A DNA stretch of 64,000 bases, from contig CALAMC010000066.1 in NCBI GenBank assembly GCA_937925655.1, positions 1 to 64,000 on the forward strand. The letters run 5' to 3'. The notes under the pieces were generated by a model. It had not been told where the DNA came from. It searched no databases and saw only the letters and a program-made list of their open reading frames with translations. A program made the position numbers and the translations under genes. The DNA is from an uncultured candidate division Zixibacteria bacterium (lineage in GTDB: Bacteria; Zixibacteria; MSB-5A5; GN15; PGXB01). How positions within the stretch are numbered: position 1 is the first letter of the stretch; each line of letters opens with the position of its first letter. Positions 17,246-25,576 of this stretch are shown one piece after another.

Positions 17246-18523
17246 CTACCTCCTCATCCCGTGGTTGATGGCTTTCAGGGCCGCACCGGTGGCATCCTGC
17301 ACGGATGCCGCCACTTCCATCGGTCGCATGACCGTTCCAGCGCCAATGACCCCTTTACCGCTGTCGGGGACAATAAATCCGAATTCATCCAGCGGAGTAC
17401 CAAGCGGAGGCGGCGTTTCCGATGTATTCGGAACCATCCCGACCGCCAATACCGCCATGTCAACCTCCATTTTCGTAATCTTGCCGGTCAGCGTATTTTC
17501 GGCTTCGAGGATGACATTGCCATTGGCCGGATTTTCAGTGATTTTGGCCACCTTGCCCCTATGGAAATGAAACTTCTCATCGGCTTGCTGTTTGACGTAA
17601 AAATCTTCCAGCCGGCCCGGGGAACGGACATCGATATAAAACATATGCACTTCCGCATCGGGGTACTGCGTGCGGATATACGTGCCCTGTTTCATCGAGG
17701 CCAGACAGCAGATAGCCGAGCAGTAGGGCAGGTGGTTTTCATCGCGGGACCCGGCGCACTGGACAAAACCGATTTTGGTAATTTCCTTGCCGTCCGATGG
17801 GCGATAAATTTTACCTCCGGTCGGGCCGTTGTCCGACGCCAGTCGTTCCATTATGACATTGGTGATGACATTCTTGATTTTTCCGAAACCGAGATTTTCT
17901 ATTTTTGTGGCGTCATACGCGTGCCAGCCGGTGCACCAGACCACCGCTTTAACCCTGGCTGTTATGGTGCGGGGCTTCATATCCAGTTCAATGGCGCCAT
18001 AAGCACAGGCATCGGCGCATTTTTTCATCCGTTCATCGGAGGCATATCGAGGGTCAATGGCATACCTGAACGGGTAGGCCAGGCTGTGGGGCAAATAAAC
18101 CGCTTTGGTCTTATCCAGATTATAATTGAAATCATTATCGCGCTCGATTTCGCAAACCTTTTCGCATTCGCCGCAGGCCGTGCATTTTTCATTGACAAAG
18201 CGCGGCATCAATGTTATCCGGGCTTCATAATTACCCGGCTCGCCGGTGACATTTTCCACCTTTGCCAGCGTCAGGACGCGAACATGGGGGTTGGACCGTA
18301 TTCTCTTGAGATTGATCTCAATTCCGCAGGTTGGGGGACACAGTTTGGGGAAATACTGCTTCGAGGCCGCGACACGGCCACCCAGCGTGGGGAGAATTTC
18401 GGCCAGAATTACATCCTTGCCGACCTCGGCTGTTTCGATTGCTGTTGTCATCCCGGCGATACCACCGCCTACCACCAGAGTATCGGCGGTGATGGTATCT
18501 TCGCGCGGTTCAAACTCAGCCAT
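17246..18523 (-). CDS. qmoA: QmoA, HdrA-like flavoprotein subunit
   Basis: A flavin-binding HdrA homologue (425 aa). The FAD fold VVGGGIAGMTTAIETAEVG begins near residue 16, with LPTLGGRVA and KLCPPTCGIEIN just after. A cysteine cluster, CTACGECEKVCE, lies near residue 112, and the HdrA motif CAGSRDENHLPYCSAICC near residue 255. QmoA receives or donates electrons in the Qmo complex, which couples the quinone pool to AprAB in sulfate reducers. It has a strong AAGGAG site 6-7 bases before ATG and a near-consensus promoter 140 bases upstream. aprAB, the usual upstream neighbours, are absent here; trmB lies upstream instead. Confidence 0.93.
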   Translation of the reverse strand: MAEFEPREDTITADTLVVGGGIAGMTTAIETAEVGKDVILAEILPTLGGRVAASKQYFPKLCPPTCGIEINLKRIRSNPHVRVLTLAKVENVTGEPGNYEARITLMPRFVNEKCTACGECEKVCEIERDNDFNYNLDKTKAVYLPHSLAYPFRYAIDPRYASDERMKKCADACAYGAIELDMKPRTITARVKAVVWCTGWHAYDATKIENLGFGKIKNVITNVIMERLASDNGPTGGKIYRPSDGKEITKIGFVQCAGSRDENHLPYCSAICCLASMKQGTYIRTQYPDAEVHMFYIDVRSPGRLEDFYVKQQADEKFHFHRGKVAKITENPANGNVILEAENTLTGKITKMEVDMAVLAVGMVPNTSETPPPLGTPLDEFGFIVPDSGKGVIGAGTVMRPMEVAASVQDATGAALKAINHGMRR

Positions 18524-18671
18524 TGTGCATCTCCTTGTTCACCCGCCCGAAATTGGGGACAGGCTTTATCTTATTCTTCTTTATTTTGTCTTGCTTGTGA
18601 AATTTTTAACAAATCCTGTCATTTAAAAAGCAGATTGCTCTGCCCGATTTCGTCCAAAATATTTGACATTG

Positions 18672-18700
18672 ATAATATTAGATGCGGCCGGGTTTGTCAA
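18672..18700 (-). promoter_or_regulatory. Sigma-70-type promoter of qmoAB
   Basis: A consensus TTGACA, a 17-base spacer and TATTAT (5 of 6). It lies ~150 bases upstream of qmoA in the gap after trmB and points at qmoA, so qmoAB is an independent transcription unit. Confidence 0.75.
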
Positions 18701-18748
18701 GAGTTTATGTGTACAATTTAAATTCGCCGCGAATTTCAAAATAAGAAT

Positions 18749-19393
18749 TCATCGGGCAAGGCTGAAACATACATATTTAATAGTTCTTTTGGCCAGCAAA
18801 TGCCCTTTTTCAAATGTTGTCTGTATGGCCAAATCTTGATTTTTAATCGGAGAACCGTATAAGTCCCATGTTAACTCATGGATACAGCATTTTTCGTCGG
18901 CGATGGTTTCAAGGGTGAATTGAAACAGCCCGTCCGAGTCGGTTTTGAGATGAATCAGGCCGTCTTTTTTTAAAACCTGGCTGTAAAGGGCCAAAAAACG
19001 TGCCGATGTCAGTCTTTTTTGTGATTTGCACGGTTTTGGGAAGGGGTCGGGGAAGGTTATCCAGATTTCTGAAATTTCATCTTTATCGAAAAATTCGGTC
19101 AAAAGTTCTATCCGGTTTCTGATAAAGGCCACATTATATATATCCATCTCGGCGGCCGTTTTGGCCCCGCGCCAGATACGGGCACCCTTTAAATCGATAC
19201 CGATAAAATTGCGGTCGGGGTGACGTAACGCCAGATTTATGGTGTATTCCGCTTTGCCGCAAGCCAGTTCCAGGACAATGCGGTTATTGTTGCCGAAGCG
19301 CTCGGCCCATCTGCCTTTAGGCGGCGGCAGTTCTTCAAAAACATTGGGAAAAGTTTTAAGATCTGCAAATTTGGCCAGTTTACCCTTTGACAT
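18749..19393 (-). CDS. trmB: tRNA (guanine-N7-)-methyltransferase
   Basis: A class I SAM-dependent methyltransferase that forms m7G46 in the variable loop of tRNAs (214 aa). The SAM-binding motif is VLELACGKAEYTINLA, followed by NFIGIDLKGAR. The family hallmark FPDPFPKPCKSQKRLTS comes near residue 120, and the KTDSDGLFQFT segment near 155. Length and motif order match TrmB. It is the last gene of a tight nadE-retropepsin-trmB run, with gaps of 8-9 bases. Confidence 0.95.
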   Translation of the reverse strand: MSKGKLAKFADLKTFPNVFEELPPPKGRWAERFGNNNRIVLELACGKAEYTINLALRHPDRNFIGIDLKGARIWRGAKTAAEMDIYNVAFIRNRIELLTEFFDKDEISEIWITFPDPFPKPCKSQKRLTSARFLALYSQVLKKDGLIHLKTDSDGLFQFTLETIADEKCCIHELTWDLYGSPIKNQDLAIQTTFEKGHLLAKRTIKYVCFSLAR

Positions 19394-19402
19394 TAATATA
19401 AC

Positions 19403-20335
19403 CTATGGTAGAACTTTGAATTGCCTTTGGCGAAAATTTATTTCCAGAGTTTGAAAACGGTTAATAATATCCATTCCGATTATCCCCCCGGTGCTATACC
19501 ATTCACCCTTTACTTCCGGGATATTCCCGATATAAAGACCAACCCGTTCCACCGGGGTTTGCCCCAAACTAATATTCGCGGCATGACCGGTTATGGCCGT
19601 ATCGGGGCTTAAATCCAGACCCGTATATACCAATATGGAATTGCTGTCCATAATAACATTACATTGCCGGGCGATTTCCGGGGCGACAAAGGAATATTTG
19701 CTGCCGGTGTCGAGTATAAAATATGTCCGGTGTCCATTAACCATGCCCGGTATAATGACAAAGTCGTTTTGTATAATAAGCGAATCGGACAATGATCCGG
19801 CGGAACTGTCATCGTCACAACCACTCATCATCATTTTAAATTTGGCTTTACGTCCGTGCGACATGGTGAAGCGCAAACAGGGAGCCCGACCGAGAATATC
19901 AAGCCCGAGTACCCCCAGAACTTTTTTGCCCCCTAAATCATAGAGCGTATCGACGACCAGAACCGGAACCTTTTTTAGATTGATGGTCCCCGTTTTAAAA
20001 TATTCAAGGGTTATTTGACCGGATATGTTTTTAATCTTGCCCTGGAGCCCCAGAATATCCGGCATATCCTGGCCTGAAAGCAAAGAAGTGTCGTAGCCTT
20101 CATTTTCGCCCAGAACCGACCGTTGCACAATCGTATGAGAGGCGCCCAAATCAACCAGAAAGTATCCCACCCGATGGCCTTTGATTTTGCCCATGACAAA
20201 AGGCAGACCGTCGGAAATTTCGACAGCCGTTTCGCCATAACGATCATCCCGATGCCGTATGGGTGCCGTCTCGGTTTCGGCCCAGGTATAAATAGAAATG
20301 CCAATTAGCCACAATGTAATAAGGAGCAATTTCAT
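19403..20335 (-). CDS. Secreted retropepsin-like aspartic protease with two lobes
   Basis: A 310-aa protein with a Sec signal (MKLLLITLWLIGISIYTWA) and two retropepsin-type lobes. The second lobe has a canonical active-site triad, FILDTGSKYSFV, near residue 215. The first lobe, near residue 60, reads FLVDLGASHTIV, so the usual Thr of DTG is Leu. Each lobe is followed by the expected glycine-rich flap and a GVLGLDILGR- or GGIIGMDIINR-type segment. If the lobes pair within one chain, the active site is asymmetric. It sits 8 bases after nadE and 9 before trmB. Its substrate is unknown; cell-envelope proteolysis is a reasonable guess. Confidence 0.8.
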   Translation of the reverse strand: MKLLLITLWLIGISIYTWAETETAPIRHRDDRYGETAVEISDGLPFVMGKIKGHRVGYFLVDLGASHTIVQRSVLGENEGYDTSLLSGQDMPDILGLQGKIKNISGQITLEYFKTGTINLKKVPVLVVDTLYDLGGKKVLGVLGLDILGRAPCLRFTMSHGRKAKFKMMMSGCDDDSSAGSLSDSLIIQNDFVIIPGMVNGHRTYFILDTGSKYSFVAPEIARQCNVIMDSNSILVYTGLDLSPDTAITGHAANISLGQTPVERVGLYIGNIPEVKGEWYSTGGIIGMDIINRFQTLEINFRQRQFKVLP

Positions 20336-20343
20336 TTACTGAA

Positions 20344-21981
20344 TCAATATTTTGCCGCGATCGGCATTCTTCGGCCAACCCCGAAGGCTTTGGAAGTAAT
20401 CTTCAGGCCGGGCGGAGCCTGGCGGCGTTTGTATTCATTGCGATTGACCGCCCGGATGACCCAGTTCACCGTCTCGGATTCATAACCGCGCTCGATTATT
20501 TCCGCGGCGCTCTGACCATCTTCTATATAATGGTACAGGATGGCATCGAGAATGTCATAGGGGGGAAGCGTATCCTGGTCGGTTTGATCGGGGCGAAGCT
20601 CGGCAGTCGGGGGACGTTCAATCGTTTCCTGCGGAATCAATTCCCGGTCGCGATTAATGTATGCGGCCAGTTCATAGACCATCGTTTTGGGCACGTCAGA
20701 GATTACCGCCAGCCCCCCGGCCATGTCACCATAAAGAGTGCAGTATCCGGTCGCCAGTTCGCTTTTATTGCCGGTGGTCAGCAATAAATGCCCGTGGCGA
20801 TTGGAATAAGCCATCAGGATATTGCCCCGGATGCGGGCCTGAATATTTTCCAGGGCGACGTCCATATGATCGGCCTTCAATCCGTTGTTCAGTTCATCGA
20901 GGTATGCCTGATAAATAGTATCGATCGGGATATTGAACAATTTGACCCCAAGATTTTCAGCCAACTTTCGGGCGGTTGTGATACTCAACACAGACGTAAA
21001 TTTCGAGGGCATGACTATGCCGGCAATATTTTCCGGCCCAAGCGCCGCGGCCGCCAGCGCACAGACGACCGCCGAATCGATCCCGCCCGAAAGTCCCATT
21101 ACCGCCCTGGAGAAACCGGTTTTAGTGATATAGTCGCGCAGCCCCAGCACCAGAGCTTTATATACCTGCTCGATTTTCTCCGCGGGTTCGATTTTATAAG
21201 GCGATCCCTCGGCCGGGATGTTTATGGTTCCTATAGATTCCTCGAACGCCGGCAGTTCCGTGATGATACGCCCGTCGGCGTCGAAATACAGGCTGTCGCC
21301 GTCGAAAATAAGTTCGTCGTTGCCGCCGACCTGGTTGACGATTATAAACGGCTTTTTATGCCGCGCCACATGATTGCCGATCAGTCGCTTGCGAAGATCA
21401 TCCTTGCCGAGCACAAAAGGTGAAGCCGAAATATTTATGAATAACGTTGCTCCGGCGCGGGCCAATCGGTCTATCGGATCGACCGTGTATCCCCCAAACG
21501 GCCACAGTTCCGATTCATTCCAGTAATCCTCGCAAATGGTTATGCCCAGCTTGAGGCCTTTGAAATCCACCGGAGCGATTTCCCCGGCCGGTTCGAAATA
21601 GCGCGGTTCATCGAAAACGTCGTACGACGGCAACAGACTCTTATGACATATGGCGAGAATGCTTTTGTTCTGAATCACTACGGCCGAGTTATGCAGACGA
21701 AAACCGTTTCCGCTTTTGCGTCGGGTCGGGACACCCATAATAAGCCCGGTATCCGGGAATCGATTGGAAATTTCCCGCAACTTCTCAAGAGCTTCGCCCA
21801 CCCGGTCCATAAAACCGTGAGTGAACAGCAAATCGCGGGGAGGATAACCGGTCAGGTACAATTCAGAGAACACTATCAGATCGGTCGAGGCGGCGTTTTC
21901 TTTTATGACATCGAGAGCCTTTTCGAGATTCTGTTCAATTGCCCCGACCGTCGGATTCAATTGGGCCAGTGTAATTTTCAT
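20344..21981 (-). CDS. nadE: Glutamine-dependent NAD+ synthetase
   Basis: Makes NAD+ from deamido-NAD+, ATP and glutamine-derived ammonia (545 aa). The N-terminal nitrilase-type glutaminase has Glu in FSELYLTGYPPRDL, Lys in CHKSLLPSYDVF and the nucleophile Cys in ITICEDYW. The C-terminal synthetase domain has the ATP loop VMGLSGGIDSAVVCALA near residue 285 and the family motifs TTGNKSELATGYCTLYGD and RPPTAELRPDQTDQD. Length matches two-domain NadE. It heads the nadE-retropepsin-trmB run. Confidence 0.97.
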   Translation of the reverse strand: MKITLAQLNPTVGAIEQNLEKALDVIKENAASTDLIVFSELYLTGYPPRDLLFTHGFMDRVGEALEKLREISNRFPDTGLIMGVPTRRKSGNGFRLHNSAVVIQNKSILAICHKSLLPSYDVFDEPRYFEPAGEIAPVDFKGLKLGITICEDYWNESELWPFGGYTVDPIDRLARAGATLFINISASPFVLGKDDLRKRLIGNHVARHKKPFIIVNQVGGNDELIFDGDSLYFDADGRIITELPAFEESIGTINIPAEGSPYKIEPAEKIEQVYKALVLGLRDYITKTGFSRAVMGLSGGIDSAVVCALAAAALGPENIAGIVMPSKFTSVLSITTARKLAENLGVKLFNIPIDTIYQAYLDELNNGLKADHMDVALENIQARIRGNILMAYSNRHGHLLLTTGNKSELATGYCTLYGDMAGGLAVISDVPKTMVYELAAYINRDRELIPQETIERPPTAELRPDQTDQDTLPPYDILDAILYHYIEDGQSAAEIIERGYESETVNWVIRAVNRNEYKRRQAPPGLKITSKAFGVGRRMPIAAKY

Positions 21982-22033
21982 GGCCTATATATAACATAAA
22001 AAGGGGGAAAAATAAAAGGCCGATTTTACATAA

Positions 22034-22062
22034 TTAAAAAGGGGGACAACTTCTTGTCCCCC
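22034..22062 (-). terminator. Intrinsic terminator after the candidate selenoprotein gene
   Basis: A 9-bp stem GGGGGACAA / TTGTCCCCC with a 4-base loop, followed on the minus strand by TTTTT. It lies 22 bases past the stop codon at 22085 and separates this gene from nadE. Confidence 0.88.
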
Positions 22063-22084
22063 CAATTCGTCCGCGGTCAAAAGA

Positions 22085-23497
22085 TCATTCCGGGCAAATC
22101 GGTTCCGGCCCCGGAGGAGTATTGTATTTGTAGCCGATCAGATAAAGAATATCCAGCAGATTGATATCGCCGTCGCCGTTGGCGTCTCCGGCTTCAATCG
22201 GATCGGGTGCCTCTCCCGGAGGATTATTGTACTTATACGCGATTAAAAACAGTATATCCAGGAGATTGACTTCGCCGTCACCACTGGCATCGCCGCAAAC
22301 ATATGAAATAATATTAACCGGCAAAACCGAACTCCAGTCGCTTTCGGCATCCCAAATATCTTTGGCCTTGACTCTGACATTAAAAGTGCCGTCGTCGAAC
22401 CAGGCATATGATGTGTTGCAGGGGTTACCGGAGTTATATGGACCGAGCCATTCCGAAAAATCGCCGTTGCCCCAGTCCCACATATAAAATATGTCGTTGC
22501 CATGACTATCGGTTGTAACCGCCTCGAATTGATATTCGACGCCGAGATTCCCGTCACCAGTGCCGGTGGGAGCGCCCGGGACAGCCGGGGCGTCATTGAC
22601 CAATTCGATATTGGTAACGGTGAAATAAATTTCGATTATGCCGCCGCCTTTCCATGACCAATGGACTTCTAATTCCAGTTCATGAACATCCCGCGCGGCG
22701 GTGGCGAAAATTCTCGAAAGACAAGTGTCGGTTTGTCCGGACGGGTACCCCCCAAGCGAATTATAAATACCACCGTCATAATAACAGGTGGGATCGCCCC
22801 AAAGATTATAATCGGTAATCATGCGTGCCTGCGCCTTGGGGTTCATATTGCGCACCATGGCCGCATAGAAAAACGGATAATCATCGAAAAGATCTATGTA
22901 ATGCAACGCATTACTTACCCGAGGGCAGTATGGTCACGTGGTCCTCGTGCCTTCCTCAATGAAAACCGTATGCGTAAAACCCGGATAAGTGGATGTGTTC
23001 GGCCAGGTTTCCGTAAGGTCGGCCGCGGCTGTGGCGTCCACGGGATAAGCCGTATAGGGATTGGTATGCGGGTTGTTTTCATCGGAATATCTGGTGGCGC
23101 CATCAGGGCTGAAAGCCACCGCCATAATTCGTACATTGCTGGCCTCCAAATCCGACCATGATTGCGAGCCATCCCAGAGGATGGTATCGGTCAGAGATTC
23201 CATGTACGCCAGGTTCAAATAATCGCCGTAAGCGAAATCCAGAAATCCGTAGTTGTACTTGGTTCCGGAGTATGTCGCCCAGCGCGATGATTTTTCCGTG
23301 ACATAAATGCGCAGATACCCGGTGTAATTGGGGTTAGCCTGGACATCCCGGGCGGCGACGACCGGCATTGGTCGCGGGGCATCCCCCTGATTTGCGACGG
23401 TTGTATAATCGCCGGCCGCAAAGGCCGAACCGATTATAATCACTATCGCCAGAAAGACCGCCGGAAATGTCCACAACGGGCGTTGACATTTGTTCAA
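22085..23497 (-). CDS. Candidate selenoprotein: secreted thioredoxin-fold protein with UxxC motif, PKD-like and dockerin-like modules (in-frame UGA at 22934-22936)
   Basis: Two open frames (22934-23497 and 22085-22906) are in the same phase and separated only by a UGA, giving a 470-residue product if the UGA is read. The N-terminus is a signal peptide (FPAVFLAIVIIIGSAFA) behind an AGAGGT site; the start is TTG. The UGA is codon 188 in IEEGTRTT-U-PYCPRVSNA, exactly where the first Cys of a thioredoxin-type CPYC motif is expected. A matching cis-Pro lies downstream (GDPTCYYDGG, Pro236). An Ig/PKD-like region follows (~285-395), then two dockerin-like Ca-binding repeats (GDASGDGEVNLLDILFL and GDANGDGDINLLDILYL). 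A perfect hairpin starts 20 bases after the UGA. Known: bacterial Sec is often found as UxxC in thioredoxin folds. Inference: Sec is inserted here. Alternatives are a nonsense mutation or a sequencing error. Confidence 0.72.
22898..22914 (-). promoter_or_regulatory. Candidate bacterial SECIS hairpin
   Basis: In the message, 19 bases after the UGA, a perfect 7-bp stem GUAAUGC / GCAUUAC closes a GUU loop. The loop lies 27-29 bases after the UGA, within the ~16-37 base window known for bacterial SECIS elements. A G then U at the start of the apical loop matches the SelB-recognition preference. A possible U-A, A-U extension lies below one mismatch. Confidence 0.62.
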
Positions 23498-23652
23498 AGT
23501 GCTACCTCTTGAATTATATAATTGAAGTTAAGGATTGTATTCTTTATGAAAGCAATACGATTTAAACGGACACAGTGATCAAAAACCGGTTGCAACATTT
23601 TTGACCCGTCAGCAAGGAAGTATAAAAGTAGGTCCCGTTATCAATTATGATA

Positions 23653-23680
23653 AATATACTTTTTTTGTCCTCTTTGTCAA
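23653..23680 (-). promoter_or_regulatory. Sigma-70-type promoter of the candidate selenoprotein gene
   Basis: A consensus TTGACA, a 16-base spacer and TATATT, ~150 bases upstream of the TTG start at 23497. The same layout (16-base spacer, TATATT) occurs before the large secreted protein at 60437. Confidence 0.7.
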
Positions 23681-23748
23681 GGCTAAAAACTATGCATTAA
23701 GTAACTATAATACAGGCAGTTAACGTAAAAGTCCGGTGGTTTCGCGAA

Positions 23749-24915
23749 TCATCGCCGCAGGATTAGTCCCCAGAAAATGGAGAAGTCATCATAGTCATAA
23801 CGGTGGTCGATGGGCATGTTGTCGAGATCCATTCTTACAATTTCGGTTGTGGATTCGTTGGTGACGATTTCAACCGAAAGCGACGGCTCGATAAACCAGC
23901 CGGATTTCGTGACTATCGGTCTTTGAATCTTGAAAAACAGCCGAGACTGATAATCATGGCGGGGCGGGCCCAATTGCATATATATGAAATATTGACTCTC
24001 CTCCAGGGTTCTTAAATATCGCTTTTCAAAATATCCGGCTCCGGCGGTGACAATGGCGTCGGTAAAAAACATCGTCTTTATGGTTGCCGTCACCGACTGG
24101 CCTTCCCACAATGACGACCACGGCGACAGGTTTTCACTGGATGAACCGAATATTATTCCGGCGCTGTCGTTGGTGAAGCTTCGGTAAGTGTAGGTAATAT
24201 TCATACCGGTTTTGCTGCCCAGCGGCCGGGAAAAACGGGGCGAGATATACCATGATTTCAGGTTTTTTTCGACAAGAAAAGTGTCCGGCACACCGTCGAG
24301 TATATCGGCAAAGGGGTCGAGGTCGCCGCGGATGGAGCTGTAATCGGCCGTGCCGAATCCCGCCTCGATATCGAGAGTATTATTTTTCCAGAACGTCTTG
24401 TTGGCTCCCATGAAGAATTCGATGGTCTTCTGGTCATATATATCGTTGTCTATATATGACGTTTGGGTGTACTTACCTCCGAGACGCAAATGCAATTGTG
24501 ACGCCGCGCGATACATGAGCCCGGCCGACACTGTCCCGGAGTTATTATCGAACCCGGAAAAATCCCTGCGATAGCGGCTGCCGTAAAAACTGCCTTTGAC
24601 ATATGGTCGCAGGGGCGAGTCTTTCCACGAGGGAATCAACGTGATTTCCCCGCCGGTCAGCAGATTGCTGATCTTGTAGGTTTCCCCATAATACGTATAT
24701 TCTCCGGCGCCGCTTATTTCCATAAACGACAGCGGGTATAAGTATATCCGTCCGCTGGCTGTTGTACTAATATCATCGATATCATTGTTATCATTGATTA
24801 AATTGCTTTGATAGCCGCTGCTGACGCCCGCCTCGAATTTGACGTCGGCCATTGACGATGCAGAAAACAGAATTATCGCCGCGGCCAATAGCCCATTTGA
24901 AATTACCTTACTCAT
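23749..24915 (-). CDS. Outer-membrane beta-barrel protein, unknown function
   Basis: A 388-aa exported protein. I start it at the ATG at 24915 (MSKVISNGLLAAAIILFSASSMA, a good Sec signal); the frame extends further upstream only through the preceding gene. After the signal the chain is a series of alternating amphipathic strands rich in Tyr, Ser and Arg (VSAGLMYRAASQLHLRLG, TGMNITYTYRSF) and ends in a strand, DDFSIFWGLILRR, as barrel proteins often do. It resembles surface-composition or DUF560-like barrels only in general pattern. It follows the small glycine-rich Ca-binding protein after 11 bases, so the two are likely co-expressed. No substrate can be inferred. Confidence 0.7.
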   Translation of the reverse strand: MSKVISNGLLAAAIILFSASSMADVKFEAGVSSGYQSNLINDNNDIDDISTTASGRIYLYPLSFMEISGAGEYTYYGETYKISNLLTGGEITLIPSWKDSPLRPYVKGSFYGSRYRRDFSGFDNNSGTVSAGLMYRAASQLHLRLGGKYTQTSYIDNDIYDQKTIEFFMGANKTFWKNNTLDIEAGFGTADYSSIRGDLDPFADILDGVPDTFLVEKNLKSWYISPRFSRPLGSKTGMNITYTYRSFTNDSAGIIFGSSSENLSPWSSLWEGQSVTATIKTMFFTDAIVTAGAGYFEKRYLRTLEESQYFIYMQLGPPRHDYQSRLFFKIQRPIVTKSGWFIEPSLSVEIVTNESTTEIVRMDLDNMPIDHRYDYDDFSIFWGLILRR

Positions 24916-24926
24916 CTGATGCCCCC

Positions 24927-25358
24927 CTAATGACAAACGCCGCCGGCACAGCCGCCCGAAGATACCGCGCCGATACCGATACCGTTGCCGGGTCCGAACT
25001 GGTCCCCGGAGCCGAACCCGCCGCGATGAGTTGATATTATGCGGCAACTGCGATTCAGTTGCGAGAATTTTCCGGAATTGGGGGTAAAATCGGCCGAGAA
25101 ATCCGCGGCGGACGTCTCGAAACTTGCCAGTCCCGTCAGGGCCGGAGACGTTTCGCCCGGAACCGGTTTTGATCTACCTTCGGCTATATTGAAAATGCCA
25201 TCGCCGTCGTCGTCGGGAGCGCCGTCGTCGAGACCGTCGCCGTCCAGGTCAATAAAGGGTGCCGAAGCTCCCTTCGCTTCATCGGCCGTAAGGAAACCGG
25301 GGATAAACAGAAGAAGGAAAACCACGAGCGAGAAGATAATTGGACGATGACCGGTCAT
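24927..25358 (-). CDS. Small secreted protein with Asp-rich calcium repeats and a Gly/Cys C-terminal tail
   Basis: A 143-aa protein not recognised as a known family. I start it at the ATG at 25358, preceded by AAGGAG; upstream in-frame codons lack a ribosome site. A signal peptide (HRPIIFSLVVFLLLFIPGFLTA) is followed near residue 35 by DLDGDGLDDG and DDDGDGIFNIAEG, which look like thrombospondin type 3 or dockerin-type Ca2+ loops. The middle is Ser/Ala/Thr-rich. The C-terminus is a glycine-rich tail, GPGNGIGIGAVSSGGCAGG, ending VCH. It is encoded 11 bases before an outer-membrane barrel. The tail could be a sorting, cross-linking or metal-binding element; that is speculation. Confidence 0.65.
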   Translation of the reverse strand: MTGHRPIIFSLVVFLLLFIPGFLTADEAKGASAPFIDLDGDGLDDGAPDDDGDGIFNIAEGRSKPVPGETSPALTGLASFETSAADFSADFTPNSGKFSQLNRSCRIISTHRGGFGSGDQFGPGNGIGIGAVSSGGCAGGVCH

Positions 25359-25483
25359 GTTGCCAACTCCTTGTGAGACGTGCTCCGTGTTTGTCAATTT
25401 CCCCAAAGTTAACCATTTTTGTCTTTTTTCGCAAGGCTTAATTGGCAAATGCCGGGGTTTATAAATGGGCCGGCATAAAAAAA

Positions 25484-25500
25484 CTTAATATTATCTTCAT
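25484..25500 (+). promoter_or_regulatory. Candidate Pho box upstream of phoB
   Basis: CTTAAT at 25484 and CTTCAT at 25495 form a direct repeat with an 11-base period, the spacing of PhoB half-sites. It lies 76 bases before phoB. The same element precedes the porin and pstS, supporting autoregulation. Confidence 0.55.
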
Positions 25501-25576
25501 AATCCGCACATTTCTTCTTGTTGCGCATTGTAGTGGCTGGAATTATTATTAACCAGATTGCATTCAGGAGATTGTA

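Noticed and set aside
17231..18721. A 496-codon plus-strand frame across qmoA
   Set aside because: Antisense shadow of qmoA; its sequence shows no domain pattern.
22085..22906. Separate gene starting at the TTG at 22906
   Set aside because: No ribosome site, the start falls in the middle of a thioredoxin fold, and the frame continues upstream through a single UGA into a protein with a signal peptide.
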